A DNA stretch of 64,000 bases from an uncultured Christensenellaceae bacterium. GTDB taxonomy: Bacteria > Bacillota > Clostridia > Christensenellales > UMGS416. Location: NCBI GenBank assembly GCA_944376795.1, contig CALWDW010000033.1:62001-126000 (forward strand), given 5' to 3'. The position numbers and the translations under genes were made by a program. Within the stretch, counting starts at the first letter, position 1. Each line of letters starts with the position of its first letter. This document shows positions 23,755 to 32,951 of the stretch, piece by piece. Below the pieces are notes generated by a model. The model did no database searches. It had not been told where the DNA came from and saw nothing but the letters and a program-made list of their open reading frames with translations.

Positions 23755-24909
23755 TTATGGTCGCGTTGGCCATACGCGCCGGCGTCCGATGGATATGGCC
23801 TTATGCCGGCACATCTCTTGGCAGCAGAAGCAGCTGATACAGCGGCTGTAATCCACCTTCGGACGATGGTCTTCTCCCATAGCGATGGCGCCGGGCGGAC
23901 AGGTCCGTTGGCAGTCTCCACAGCCCTTGCACGCTGCATAATCAAACAAAGGCCAGTCCCGCAATGCTGTGCGTAATGGTTTGGGAACAACAGCTACAGC
24001 CCATTTGCGAAGCTGGCTTACAATAATGTTCCTGGACTTTACAGCAGGCAAAAAAGGACGGGCACAGCGGCATGCCTCCAGGGAATCCCCCAGAATGATG
24101 ATATTCTGCAGATGGGGTCCCAATAATCCTCGGGTAATGCTCCGCTGTACGGTGAGCATTTCATGGGCAGGGAGGCCAGCCAGTTCGACGCACACCGCAT
24201 CCAAGGCATAGGGATTGGGAGAAGCCGCAAGGAAGTTAGCCCATCGCGGTGTTCCCGCAGTTGGCCCGGCTCCCTCCATCGCCAGGATTCCATCCATAAT
24301 ATGGAGTACAGGATGGACCGTACGCTGGATATCCAGCAGCATGTCGGCAAAATCATTGCGTTTGGGGAATATGGCGTGGTGCTGCGCTTTACTCAGCCCA
24401 GCCATCACGCCGTATAGATTTTTCACCGCACCGCTGTATCCGGTTAACCCATGCGTTTTAAGCTTGGGGAGGTTGATGACCGCGTCAACGTCGCGCATTC
24501 CCTTGGCCATGGGGATTCTTTCTAAGACGTAGGGATTGGGAACCGAGACCCAGTCCCACCCTTCCTTCGTCAGCAGTGGGATTTTTTCTTCTTCAGCTAT
24601 AGCTTCATATCCGCACGCCCTGTAGATACGCCTAAGCGCCTCCTCCGTAGTATGAAATCCCGGATTGTCTCCCAGGACGGGGAAGCCACCGGCTTCCTTA
24701 ATCATTCGAACCACAACGCGTACCAAGGTCGGATGGGTGACGACAGCCCGCTCTGGCCCAGCAGCGCCAATCATATTGGGCTTTACCAATACGCGCATAC
24801 CCGGCTGGATATATGCCTCTATGCCCCCCAATGGCTCCAACAGAGATTGTAGTGCACGCAATAGACCCTCAGTTTCATAGCTTTCGCACCGGCGCAGGCT
24901 TACTTTCAT
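23755..24909 (-). CDS. DUF362 protein with C-terminal 2x[4Fe-4S] ferredoxin domain
   Basis: A 384-residue protein. Residues 1-300 are DUF362 (start VLVKPNMIGA, NLPKLKTHGLTGYSGAVKNLYG) and the last 60 contain two ferredoxin motifs (CKGCGDCQRTCPPGA and CISCFCCQEMCRHKAI; the second has one extra Cys). The protein probably transfers electrons; the redox partner is unknown. It is cytosolic, with no signal peptide. GGAGGACTGCTG precedes the ATG. Neighbours are rhomboid and the AlkZ-like protein. Confidence 0.88.
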   Translation of the reverse strand: MKVSLRRCESYETEGLLRALQSLLEPLGGIEAYIQPGMRVLVKPNMIGAAGPERAVVTHPTLVRVVVRMIKEAGGFPVLGDNPGFHTTEEALRRIYRACGYEAIAEEEKIPLLTKEGWDWVSVPNPYVLERIPMAKGMRDVDAVINLPKLKTHGLTGYSGAVKNLYGVMAGLSKAQHHAIFPKRNDFADMLLDIQRTVHPVLHIMDGILAMEGAGPTAGTPRWANFLAASPNPYALDAVCVELAGLPAHEMLTVQRSITRGLLGPHLQNIIILGDSLEACRCARPFLPAVKSRNIIVSQLRKWAVAVVPKPLRTALRDWPLFDYAACKGCGDCQRTCPPGAIAMGEDHRPKVDYSRCISCFCCQEMCRHKAISIGRRRVWPTRP

Positions 24910-24924
24910 AGAGCAGCAGTCCTC

Positions 24925-25860
24925 CTACCCTAGCAGGTAATGGAAATTATGCACGTAACCGATTAATAGTCCTCCGCCATTTAAGAGGATGTACCCAATT
25001 CCGGCTGCAACCTGCTGCCAACGGAGCCGGTGACGGGATGCCAAGCATACCGCAAGAAACATCGTATAGCCTCCCGTTATCACACCGATGGTGGCTGCCA
25101 GCGTTCCAAATACATTGGCAGAGTCGGTGACTAGCCACGCCCACGTTGAAGCTGCGTTGTCGACAATAAGCAGAATCCGTGAAGCATACAAGGCCAGTCC
25201 GCCACCGAGAAGCAACGTGCCCATGATGCCCGACAGAATCTGAAGAGGTGTAAAATGCTTTTCCCATGCCATGCCCAGAGTCAGTCCCGCAAGGTATCCG
25301 CCGATCAAGCCGCCAAGGTGGCCTAGGTTATCGATTCCCTGGCTCATGAACCCCATAATCAAATTAAATGCCACGTAGACAAAAACCTGAACGCCAAAAA
25401 CGGCATTGTATATCTGCCTGTGCGACTTGCTGAAGGCAAGAAGCGAACCCAAAATACCCAAAATCGCACCAGAGGCTCCCAGAGCATTATAAGTGGAAAA
25501 CGCATACCCCGCTACGCATCCGGTAAATCCGGACAGCAAAAGGATCAGAGCATAGCGTCCCTTGCCATAAAAAGTTTCAGCATAACGTCCCCAGACGTAG
25601 AGAGCAAAGCAATTCATGAGCAGGTGCATTATGCTCCCATGTAGGAACATGGGTGTTATAAGACGCCACCACTGCCCCATGGTAATTAAGGCATTGATTC
25701 GCATTCCCATGAGGCTTAGGTACCCTGTGTTGGCCCCTCCCCACCCTAGCCACTGGGTAACCGTATCCGCCAAATAGATCAATATGCACAGGGCGATATA
25801 AGCGTAGGTAACCCAAGGGGCAGAACGATCAAGCCGTATGCTGCGGTTATGGAATTGCAT
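24925..25860 (-). CDS. Rhomboid family intramembrane serine protease
   Basis: A 311-residue membrane protein with about seven hydrophobic segments. The catalytic dyad is visible as Ser130 in ALGASGAILG and His181 in NLGHLGGLIGG; the conserved HLLMN (79-83) is present too. Rhomboids cut membrane segments of other proteins; the target is not indicated here. GGAGGCGACACGCCC precedes the ATG. It lies 16 bases downstream of the aminotransferase. Confidence 0.93.
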   Translation of the reverse strand: MQFHNRSIRLDRSAPWVTYAYIALCILIYLADTVTQWLGWGGANTGYLSLMGMRINALITMGQWWRLITPMFLHGSIMHLLMNCFALYVWGRYAETFYGKGRYALILLLSGFTGCVAGYAFSTYNALGASGAILGILGSLLAFSKSHRQIYNAVFGVQVFVYVAFNLIMGFMSQGIDNLGHLGGLIGGYLAGLTLGMAWEKHFTPLQILSGIMGTLLLGGGLALYASRILLIVDNAASTWAWLVTDSANVFGTLAATIGVITGGYTMFLAVCLASRHRLRWQQVAAGIGYILLNGGGLLIGYVHNFHYLLG

Positions 25861-25875
25861 GGGCGTGTCGCCTCC

Positions 25876-27060
25876 TTACTGGATATGCTTCTCAACAAAG
25901 CGGGCGATGCGCTGCAAGGCCTCTGTTATCTTTTCTTGGCTGGCAGCATAGGAAGCGCGAACATATCCTTCGCCCGATTCTCCGAAGGCTGTACCAGGTA
26001 CCACTGCCACCTTTTCCTCTCGGAGAAGATGCTGGCAGAACTCTTCGCTGCTCATACCGGTGGATTGAATGCAGGGGAAGCAATAGAAAGCCCCCAGGGG
26101 CTCAAAGCAAGGTAACCCCATACTGTTAAATCCATGATGCATAATCCTGCGGCGGCGATTGTAAGCACGACGCATGCGGGAAATCTCACGAAATCCATTA
26201 TCCATCTCGCTTACCAGTCCTTCTAACGCAGCCATTTGTCCCATAATGGGGGCACACATAATTACGTACTGATGGATCTTCAGCATTGCGGCAATGAGCT
26301 CTTTGGGACCGCAGGCATATCCCACGCGCCAGCCGGTCATAGCCATGCACTTGGACATTCCTGACAACAGAATGGTTCGCTCCTGCATGCCTGGAAGTTC
26401 GGCAATGGAAACATGCCGGCCCTCGCCATAATAGAGCTCAGCGTAGATTTCATCCGAAATTACCAGAAGATCATGCCGCATAATCACGGGAGCAATGCGC
26501 TCCAGATCCTCGCGCCGCATAATTCCCCCCGTAGGATTGTTGGGATAAGGAAGTACAAGAATGCGGCTTCTCTCGGTGATAGCAGCCTCCAAGTCTTCGG
26601 GCTGCAAGCTAAATCCGTGCTCTGCGTAAGTGCGGACGGCTATTGGAGTTCCCATAGCCAGCGTAACGCCGGGGGCGTAGCTCACATAGGAAGGATCCGG
26701 AATAAGCACTTCATCGCCAGGCGAAATAAAGGCGCGCATCGCCAAATCGATTCCCTCGCTTCCGCCAACTGTAACCAAGATCTGCTGATGCGGGTCATAG
26801 TTAAGGGAAAAACGTGTGCGCATATACCTTGCAATGGCTTCCCGCAGGCGGAAATCACCCCAATTGGAAGTATACTGGGTTTTTCCTTGCTCCAATGCGT
26901 AGATGGCAGCCTCTCGCATTCCCCATGGTGTAACAAAGTCAGGCTCTCCCACGCCCAAGGAAATGGCATCCTCCATCTCCTGCACAATATCAAAAAACTT
27001 ACGGATTCCTGACGGCGGCATATTCCGCACGCGTTCGGTTACTTTGCTTTCCATGCTCAT
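25876..27060 (-). CDS. Class I/II PLP-dependent aminotransferase
   Basis: A 394-residue fold-type I aminotransferase. NPTGG (175-179), SDEIYAELYYG (202-212), and the PLP lysine K237 in SGMSKCMAMTGWRVGY place it near aspartate or PatA-type aminotransferases. The Lrp-type regulator gene lies directly upstream, overlapping by 4 bases, a common pairing with a probable amino-acid signal. The amino donor is not decided by the sequence. Confidence 0.9.
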   Translation of the reverse strand: MSMESKVTERVRNMPPSGIRKFFDIVQEMEDAISLGVGEPDFVTPWGMREAAIYALEQGKTQYTSNWGDFRLREAIARYMRTRFSLNYDPHQQILVTVGGSEGIDLAMRAFISPGDEVLIPDPSYVSYAPGVTLAMGTPIAVRTYAEHGFSLQPEDLEAAITERSRILVLPYPNNPTGGIMRREDLERIAPVIMRHDLLVISDEIYAELYYGEGRHVSIAELPGMQERTILLSGMSKCMAMTGWRVGYACGPKELIAAMLKIHQYVIMCAPIMGQMAALEGLVSEMDNGFREISRMRRAYNRRRRIMHHGFNSMGLPCFEPLGAFYCFPCIQSTGMSSEEFCQHLLREEKVAVVPGTAFGESGEGYVRASYAASQEKITEALQRIARFVEKHIQ

Positions 27061-27545
27061 GGCGAGATCACCAGCCGTTCGTCCACTTCATCATCCATAA
27101 TGACGCCATCCGCCTTGTACTTCTTCAATACAAAGTGAGTTGCCGTAGAGAGCACGCCCTCAATGGTGGAGAGCTTCTCCGCAACGAAAAACGCAACCTC
27201 CCGGAGGCTGTGCCCTTCCACCTGCACCTGCAAATCATAGCCGCCAGACATCAGATATACAGCGCGAACTTCCTCGAAGTTGTAGATACGCCTGGCAATG
27301 CTGGCGAATCCGCGATCCCTCTGCGGCGTAACACGCACCTCGATTACAGCCTCCACCAGGTCATGATCGGCCTTTTCCCGATTGATATGAGCCGAATACT
27401 TCAGGATAATGAGGTCTTGCTCCAGCTCCGAAATCGCCTGGGTAATCTCGGCTTCGGGACGTCCCAGCATAATGGCCATTTTTTCCACAGGGGTCCGGGC
27501 ATCTTCCGATAGTATTTCGAGAATTTCTTCCTTGAGGCCTGTCAT
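27057..27545 (-). CDS. Lrp/AsnC family transcriptional regulator
   Basis: A 162-residue regulator with an N-terminal winged helix (about 1-55) and a C-terminal RAM domain for small-molecule binding (VRVTPQRDRGF to VEGVL). Start: ATG after GGGAGGAGGAACCAAT. It overlaps the aminotransferase start, so it may regulate its own operon in response to the aminotransferase substrate. The usual target site cannot be identified by eye here. Confidence 0.88.
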   Translation of the reverse strand: MTGLKEEILEILSEDARTPVEKMAIMLGRPEAEITQAISELEQDLIILKYSAHINREKADHDLVEAVIEVRVTPQRDRGFASIARRIYNFEEVRAVYLMSGGYDLQVQVEGHSLREVAFFVAEKLSTIEGVLSTATHFVLKKYKADGVIMDDEVDERLVISP

Positions 27546-28909
27546 ATTGGTTCCTCCTCCCATTTACTTATGCTACACCGGCGAAGTCCGGCTGGTAGAT
27601 GGTTTTTAAGCTGTCCTTGGCTTGCTTTCCCCCATCCTAAAGGGGCTCCATCGAGGCTGGCAACCATCCAGCCTTTTCCACTGCAAGGCAGAACCTCGCC
27701 GGCTAAGTAGGCGTCCGCCTGTCCTGCGCCGAAGTCCAAAGGGAATTGGGAACAAACCAAGCCTGTCATGGCCAGGCTATGATGGGGAACAAAATACCCC
27801 TTTCCCGCCCTGCCAAGGGGAATTCCCGCTCGAAGGCAGGTGATTCCATGGGTTTCCAATAGAATATCGGGATATAGATGAAAGCAGTCGCCCTCCTGCA
27901 CAAGCTGGCCGGGTAAAGGAGCGCCTCCCATCTCATCCCAGAAGGCTTTCCAGGTTTTAGCATCCTTGCATGGGGGAAGCTTTTTCCGCGCGATGGATGG
28001 AGAAGAACCTTCTATGCGCAGGAAAGCCGCCACAAAATGGCCCTCTCCGCGCCCAATATGGGGCGCCATCCGGGCACAGTAGGTTTCCCCGTTCTTTCCG
28101 GGCCGCCATCCGGGGATTGAAAAGGAGTACGGCGCATAGTCGGGATGCGTATCCAAAAACCAACACACTATATCTTCGTTCTCTGCCGGCGAAAATGTAC
28201 AGGTGCTATATACAAGACGCCCACCACGTCGCACTAGACGGGCAGCGGAGGACAGAAGCAGTTTCTGCCGCCCGGGACAGGCGTCGGCGGCGGCCGGGGT
28301 CCAGGCCTGGCGTGTTGCAGGATCTTTACGAAACATGCCCTCGCCCGAACACGGCGCATCCACCAGAACCCTATCAAAGCCTTCTCCCCAGATCTCCGCC
28401 AAGCGATCAGGATGTGCGGAGGTGACCATGCCATTGATAACGCCCCAACGCTCTAGATTGGAGGAAAGAAGCGGAGCGCGATTGCGTACATATTCATTAG
28501 CAACCAGCAGTCCCTTACCCGCCAGTTTGGATGCGATGGCTGTAGCTTTTCCACCAGGTGCAGCGCACAGATCTAAAACCATTTGTCCCGGTACGACATC
28601 CAGCACCTCGGCCACAGCCATAGCGCTGGGATCCTGCAAATAGTAGAGTCCAGCGTTATGATAGGGATGGCGTCCAGGATGGATGCGTTCCCCATCATAA
28701 TAGTAGCCCTCGGAACACCAGGGGACATGATCGATCTTGTCACTTAACCGTTCCGAAAGGATACGCGCATCCTTTCGGAGGGGATTGATCCGCATTCCCC
28801 AGCTTTGCGGCCCATCCAATGCCTCCAAAAGCAGGGAGGCTTCCTGAGGAAACTCTCGATGGATTCTGCAGACAAATGCTTCGGGAAGCGGTATATACGG
28901 CTTATTCAT
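27542..28909 (-). CDS. RsmF/NOL1-NOP2-Sun-type RNA m5C methyltransferase
   Basis: A 455-residue RNA (cytosine-C5) methyltransferase. The SAM-binding segment LDLCAAPGGKATAI and the two catalytic Cys regions (DAPCSGEGMFRKDP and YSTCTF) are present. A C-terminal region of about 130 residues resembles the RsmF/YebU extension rather than RsmB, so rRNA is the likely substrate. Its ATG overlaps the stop of the mannose-6-phosphate isomerase gene. Confidence 0.9.
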   Translation of the reverse strand: MNKPYIPLPEAFVCRIHREFPQEASLLLEALDGPQSWGMRINPLRKDARILSERLSDKIDHVPWCSEGYYYDGERIHPGRHPYHNAGLYYLQDPSAMAVAEVLDVVPGQMVLDLCAAPGGKATAIASKLAGKGLLVANEYVRNRAPLLSSNLERWGVINGMVTSAHPDRLAEIWGEGFDRVLVDAPCSGEGMFRKDPATRQAWTPAAADACPGRQKLLLSSAARLVRRGGRLVYSTCTFSPAENEDIVCWFLDTHPDYAPYSFSIPGWRPGKNGETYCARMAPHIGRGEGHFVAAFLRIEGSSPSIARKKLPPCKDAKTWKAFWDEMGGAPLPGQLVQEGDCFHLYPDILLETHGITCLRAGIPLGRAGKGYFVPHHSLAMTGLVCSQFPLDFGAGQADAYLAGEVLPCSGKGWMVASLDGAPLGWGKASQGQLKNHLPAGLRRCSISKWEEEPI

Positions 28910-29951
28910 GGCAGCGCCATCCAGCAATGCTATCCAGGTCCTTTTCCCTGGCCCCATGGGACAAAACCCATTCCCGCATGGAAGACCATGGCAAAACGCT
29001 CCCCATAAGCAGCGTACACTCCCCTTGGATTTTCATGGTTTCGGCACAGGCAGGAACAATCCAGCTCTGCCCACGCTGCAGCCTACGGGATTTGCCAACA
29101 GTCGTGAGAGTACCCTGTCCTGCCGTAACGGTTATAGCGTAACAGGTCTGAAGGGATCCACTCCACGCCCCATTTATAGATAAGCGTTCCAAAGCAAAGT
29201 CATGATGGCATAGCAAGGCAGTCCTTTGGGCGTCGCCTTCGCGCCAGCTGTAGCCTTTTACCGGCCCTTTGTAAGGGGGGAAATCCTTGAGGACCTCCAA
29301 GGCCTCCGCAATGTGCAGCGGACGGCTCTTTCCCTCTGCGTCCACCCGGTCCCAGTCATAGACGCGATACGTGGTATCACAGCTTTGCTGGATTTCATAA
29401 ACGATTACCCCGCTGGTTAAGGCATGCATCATTCCAGCCGGTATGTCAATGACATCTCCGGCCCGAACCGGAATGCTGCGCAGAGAAGACACGATATCTC
29501 CTGCTGATACGGCATGCGCGAAATCAGCAGCCGTGCAATCCAGACCGTAGATGATTTGCGCGCCCTTAGGCGCCTGCAGTATAACCCAGGCTTCGGTTTT
29601 GCCGCGTCCGCCCGTCATGCGGCGAGCCGCCGCGTCATCGGGGTGCACCTGTACCGAAAGGTCCTTTTCCGGCGCAATGACTTTAATCAGCATGGGAAAA
29701 TCCGAGATTTCATCGCGCCCATAGAAATCACGGCTTGAGAAGGCTGCAATGTATTCGGAAAGGGTCTTCCCTGCCATGGGGCCATCCATGATAACGCTCA
29801 TCCCGGTAGGATGGGCAGAAACCTCCCAGCTCTCAGACGTGTCCTGAAAGGGGGCAGTTGGCCGCCAGCACTCCTGCATTAACGTGCCACCCCAAAGCGC
29901 CCTGGCAAAATAGGGTGAAAGCTGTACAGCTTCTTTCAACGAATCTCTCAT
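28902..29951 (-). CDS. manA: Mannose-6-phosphate isomerase, class I
   Basis: A 349-residue zinc enzyme converting mannose-6-phosphate to fructose-6-phosphate. Zinc-site segments: VQVHPDDAAA (His), GKTEAWVIL (Glu), IPAGMMHAL (His). The ATG follows AGGAGGGGCC; the reading frame continues a further 106 residues upstream, but those cross a promoter and terminator. First gene of the long leftward series that includes the RNA methyltransferase and Lrp genes. Confidence 0.92.
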   Translation of the reverse strand: MRDSLKEAVQLSPYFARALWGGTLMQECWRPTAPFQDTSESWEVSAHPTGMSVIMDGPMAGKTLSEYIAAFSSRDFYGRDEISDFPMLIKVIAPEKDLSVQVHPDDAAARRMTGGRGKTEAWVILQAPKGAQIIYGLDCTAADFAHAVSAGDIVSSLRSIPVRAGDVIDIPAGMMHALTSGVIVYEIQQSCDTTYRVYDWDRVDAEGKSRPLHIAEALEVLKDFPPYKGPVKGYSWREGDAQRTALLCHHDFALERLSINGAWSGSLQTCYAITVTAGQGTLTTVGKSRRLQRGQSWIVPACAETMKIQGECTLLMGSVLPWSSMREWVLSHGAREKDLDSIAGWRCHE

Positions 29952-29979
29952 CCTGGCCCCTCCTAATAGGATTTGAATC

Positions 29980-30008
29980 ATTATAGCCGAAAAAGCTTTC
30001 CACGTCAA
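29980..30008 (-). promoter_or_regulatory. Sigma-A promoter of manA operon
   Basis: Minus strand TTGACG (30003-30008), 17-bp spacer, TATAAT (29980-29985), with the start ATG about 30 bases downstream. Confidence 0.85.
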
Positions 30009-30137
30009 AGAAAACCCAATAAAGTTTAGCTGCAAGCCTATGTAAACCCAATGAAAAATGCTATGATGCGGAGAATTCAAAAACCAAGCACCGTACCGCT
30101 GTAAAGCCAAATAGTATACTACAAATGTATTGTAAAA

Positions 30138-30170
30138 GGAGAAGGCGTCGCACGAACGGACACCTTCTCC
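30138..30170 (-). terminator. Intrinsic terminator after the sugar isomerase gene
   Basis: A 12-bp stem (GGAGAAGGTGTC arm) followed on the minus strand by TTTTACA. Confidence 0.75.
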
Positions 30171-30290
30171 GCGTAGCATGGGCCAAACGGCAGCGCATAC
30201 CCCATTAGTTAGCACAGGATCAAGCACATATCCCTGGGAATGCCTGCTGCACCAAATGGCAACCCTCACTGGGGAAAACGGCCTCGCGGC

Positions 30291-31148
30291 TTAATCTAGA
30301 CTGGCAATGGCGTCTTTCAGGTTTTGAGCGGACATCTCCACCGCTTCCATCACAGGCTCCAAGCCTTCGAACTCCACGGAAACGATGCCATCATAGCCGG
30401 CGCGCTTCAGGATTCCAAGGCATTGCGCCACGGGAACAACGCCATGTCCCAGGATTGTACCGCGCAAGGAGTTACCGCCGCGGGTATTAAACCAGCCCTG
30501 CCCCTTGATCGGCATACCTTTTTTGAAAAAGAAGTCCTTCGCATGGACATGGAACGCCAGGCTGGCCACCCGCCCTACAGCCACATCCGAGCTTTCATCT
30601 GCGCACATAAAATTCCCCATGTCGACCAGCAAACCGAAGTTCGGATGGGCTACGGCCGAGACAAGCTTCTCCACGCGCTGGCTGTCCTGGGAAAAATAGC
30701 CGTGGTTTTCTGTCGTCGTGCGAATCCCCTTACTCTGCGCGTAATCCGCCACAGCGCGTACGCCCTTTACCAGGATGGGAAGCGCATCCTCATAGGTGCG
30801 AATTCCTCGCTCAGGAACCGGCCCATGGGCCAGATCGTGCCGAAGAAGCGGGGCCCCCATTGCTGCTGCCACATCCACATGGGCTTTGTACTGGGCAATA
30901 GAAGCCTCAAAGTCATCAGCCAGCATATTGCCGCCTACAGCATAGCAGGCGATGGTTACACCCGCCTCCTGGCAACGCTTTTTCAGCATGGCAGCATATT
31001 CCAATACGTTGTCCTGCGGCATTTCGAAGTCTACAAACTCCACGGCATCGAAGCCCATTTTGGCAGCAATGGCGGGAATCTCATCCAACTTGAGTGTTCC
31101 CTTTTCCAGTAGCTTATGGAATGAATACGAACTCACACCTGTTTTCAT
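30291..31148 (-). CDS. Sugar phosphate isomerase/epimerase family protein
   Basis: A 285-residue TIM-barrel protein of the AP-endonuclease-2/xylose isomerase-like superfamily. Visible ligand regions: TTENHGYF (Glu), LLVDMGNFM (Asp), AFHVHAKDFFFKKG (His and Asp) and VSVEFEG (Glu). The start is the ATG after AGGAGAGCATCTC. It appears monocistronic, with its own promoter and terminator. The specific epimerase, isomerase or dehydratase activity is not decided. Compare the more distant family member at about 12.6 kb. Confidence 0.85.
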   Translation of the reverse strand: MKTGVSSYSFHKLLEKGTLKLDEIPAIAAKMGFDAVEFVDFEMPQDNVLEYAAMLKKRCQEAGVTIACYAVGGNMLADDFEASIAQYKAHVDVAAAMGAPLLRHDLAHGPVPERGIRTYEDALPILVKGVRAVADYAQSKGIRTTTENHGYFSQDSQRVEKLVSAVAHPNFGLLVDMGNFMCADESSDVAVGRVASLAFHVHAKDFFFKKGMPIKGQGWFNTRGGNSLRGTILGHGVVPVAQCLGILKRAGYDGIVSVEFEGLEPVMEAVEMSAQNLKDAIASLD

Positions 31149-31193
31149 GAGATGCTCTCCTTGTCCATGTATTTCCGGTGATCCTCTACCGGC

Positions 31194-31222
31194 ATTATAG
31201 CGCAAATACAATCAGGAGGCAA
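31194..31222 (-). promoter_or_regulatory. Sigma-A promoter of the sugar isomerase gene
   Basis: Minus strand TTGCCT (31217-31222), 17-bp spacer, TATAAT (31194-31199). Confidence 0.75.
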
Positions 31223-31238
31223 CCGGAGAATAGAAAAG

Positions 31239-31263
31239 CGTCCGGACCACTTTTACGCGGACG
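31239..31263 (-). terminator. Hairpin after the collagen-like protein gene
   Basis: A CGTCCG/CGGACG stem with a 13-base loop, followed on the minus strand by CTTTTCTATT. It separates the collagen-like gene from the next promoter. Confidence 0.55.
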
Positions 31264-31319
31264 GACAAATGATATATACTTTCGCAAGTAACGGTGCTTT
31301 AGTCTTCTCGTATCCCGTA

Positions 31320-32345
31320 CTAGAGGTCTCTGCGCAGCTTCAGTATCGTGACGTTGATTTCTCCATCTCGCGCGTCGCTTGAACCATTGTAGTTGAGATA
31401 AAACTGCGTTTGGGCAGGGGCTCTCAGGATAAGAAAGGCTGATCCACAGGCGCTGGATCCATTTGCGCTGGTCGCAAAATAGATACCGGTCTCCAGATGC
31501 GATGTGCCGTTATATACGGGGGTTACCTGCATGTAATTGGGGGATTGAAAAACGGCCGATACCTTATAGGAGATGAGATAATATCCCGGCTCAAGTGTAA
31601 TTCGCTCCAGGCTTGCCTGCACAATATTTCCTGTAGGGTCCGTAATATCGGGAAACAGCGCAATAGAGGTTCCCATCGTCAGTGGATACTGCGTATTGAT
31701 GAATGAAGCAAAGACATCATCCGGGATTGCACCCGTAGCCCCTGTGGCACCCGTAGCTCCTGTGGCTCCTGTAGCTCCCGTTGGGCCCGTCATCCCTGTG
31801 GATCCAGTCGCACCGGAAACGCCCGTGGCACCCGTTGGCCCGGTCGCTCCGGTTGAACCCGTTGCACCGCGTGGACCGGCAGCGCCAACAGCGCCGGTCG
31901 CTCCTGTGGGCCCGGTTGCACCTGTCAATCCTGCTATCCCGGTCGCCCCTGCAGGCCCGGTCGCACCCGTAGCACCTGTCGGCCCGGTCGCACCCGTAGC
32001 ACCTGTCGCACCTGTCGGTCCTGCGGTGCCAGTAGGCCCTATAGGCCCCGCGGCGCCCGTAACGCCTTTGTCTCCAGAGGGACCGGCAGCACCTGTGGCG
32101 CCGGTAGGCCCCGTCGGTCCGGTTGCCCCGGTGACCCCCGGGATTCCCGTGGCACCGGTTCCACCCGTCGGCCCGGTCGCACCCGTAGCACCCGTCGGCC
32201 CGGTCGCACCCGTGGCGCCGGGGATGCCATCCGCTCCTGTAGCTCCTGTGGGTCCAGACAAACCGGTAGCACCTGTCGGGCCTGTAGGTCCTACAGATGA
32301 GGCCCGAGAGGCATAACAGGCACATACATAGCGAAGCAAATTCAT
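31320..32345 (-). CDS. Collagen-like GXT-repeat surface protein
   Basis: A 341-residue protein. A short Cys-containing N-terminus (about 18 residues) leads into 62 uninterrupted Gly-X-Y triplets, mostly GAT and GPT, then a globular C-terminal domain of about 135 residues ([14 protein letters not shown] to [11 protein letters not shown]) that looks like the jelly-roll trimerisation domain found in BclA-type exosporium glycoproteins. The Thr-rich triplets are typical sites of glycosylation. An exosporium or other surface filament is likely. The ATG has GGATGGGG upstream; a TTG start 13 codons earlier is also possible. Confidence 0.88.
   Translation of the reverse strand: MNLLRYVCACYASRASSVGPTGPTGATGLSGPTGATGADGIPGATGATGPTGATGATGPTGGTGATGIPGVTGATGPTGPTGATGAAGPSGDKGVTGAAGPIGPTGTAGPTGATGATGATGPTGATGATGPAGATGIAGLTGATGPTGATGAVGAAGPRGATGSTGATGPTGATGVSGATGSTGMTGPTGATGATGATGATGATGAIPDDVFASFINTQYPLTMGTSIALFPDITDPTGNIVQASLERITLEPGYYLISYKVSAVFQSPNYMQVTPVYNGTSHLETGIYFATSANGSSACGSAFLILRAPAQTQFYLNYNGSSDARDGEINVTILKLRRDL
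31730..32290 (-). repeat. Collagen triplet repeat tract
   Basis: A 9-base periodic, GC-rich repeat coding for Gly-X-Thr/Ala triplets. It is translated and not a CRISPR or satellite. Length probably varies between strains by slippage or recombination. Confidence 0.85.
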
Positions 32346-32508
32346 ATTACCCCATCCATGACAACAGTGTTCATAGTCAGCCAATGTCCATCCCCGCTTT
32401 CGTCGTATTCCCTATAACATATATATGCAAAACTATCCATGCCGTGCTTTGATCAAACATCATACCGCAGGCTATTAGTGTTTGCCTGAGTCATAAAACA
32501 CTGAAAAT

Positions 32509-32544
32509 TCAAGCAGCAGAGGCATGTATACCTCTGCTGCTTGA
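32509..32544 (-). terminator. Intrinsic terminator after the DUF1667 gene
   Basis: A near-perfect inverted repeat with arm TCAAGCAGCAGAGG and a short loop, followed on the minus strand by AATTTTC. Confidence 0.8.
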
Positions 32545-32579
32545 TGAATGTGCTGCCCTACTGATTCTCTGTGTCTATG

Positions 32580-32948
32580 CTATTTCTTCCTAACGTTCCG
32601 CGTAGCCACCACATTGGTATCTGTTCCCGCTACGTGAGGAATGATTACATCGCCCACATGGACAGGAGCGCAAACCTTGCAGCGCTTGAGGGCCTGCAGC
32701 ACCTCGGGGATTTTTGCCTTAGAAACGCTTCCTTGGGTTCGTACCGAAACAAGAGGCAGATCTCCCCCCTCTACCCAAACTGATGAGGTTACCGTGCGCT
32801 GCGGATCCACGAATTCATCTCGACCATATCGGGCTCCACGTTTGCAGGTATTTCCGCGCACAACGATCTCTCCATCCTCTGCCTGCGAAACAGTGAGACG
32901 GCAGCCCACCGGACAAACCGTACAGACAAACTCCTTTTGGCTGACCAT
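32580..32948 (-). CDS. DUF1667 protein, Cys-rich accessory of GlpA/GlpB-type flavoproteins
   Basis: A 122-residue protein with an N-terminal CTVCPVGC and a CKRG motif, the cysteine layout of DUF1667, likely binding an iron-sulfur cluster or zinc. In Firmicutes this family is found after flavoprotein subunits related to anaerobic glycerol-3-phosphate dehydrogenase, as here, and is thought to be a redox or assembly subunit. It starts 3 bases after the upstream gene stop and ends the operon. Biochemical role is not established to my knowledge. Confidence 0.88.
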   Translation of the reverse strand: MVSQKEFVCTVCPVGCRLTVSQAEDGEIVVRGNTCKRGARYGRDEFVDPQRTVTSSVWVEGGDLPLVSVRTQGSVSKAKIPEVLQALKRCKVCAPVHVGDVIIPHVAGTDTNVVATRNVRKK

Positions 32949-32951
32949 TTT

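Larger units (their letters stand above)
29952..30290 (-). other. Intergenic region between manA and the sugar isomerase gene
   Basis: Contains the manA promoter and the terminator at 30138-30170. The 120 bases between that terminator and the isomerase stop codon are open on the minus strand but lead through the terminator, and I do not see a ribosome-binding site, so I treat them as a 3' untranslated stretch. Confidence 0.5.

Noticed and set aside
29952-30269. 106-residue N-terminal extension of the manA frame
   Set aside because: It crosses a terminator and the manA promoter; the ATG with AGGAGGGG is the sensible start.
31730-32290. Possible CRISPR or satellite repeat
   Set aside because: The 9-base period is coding for Gly-X-Y triplets, with no spacer structure.
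31696-32316. 206-residue plus-strand Val-Ala-Pro repeat frame
   Set aside because: It is the antisense reading of the collagen triplets; periodicity explains the open frame.
32385-32470. Sporulation-type (sigma-E/K) promoter before the collagen-like gene
   Set aside because: CATATATAT-like sequence is present but the bases after it do not fit a CATANNNTA consensus well enough to call.
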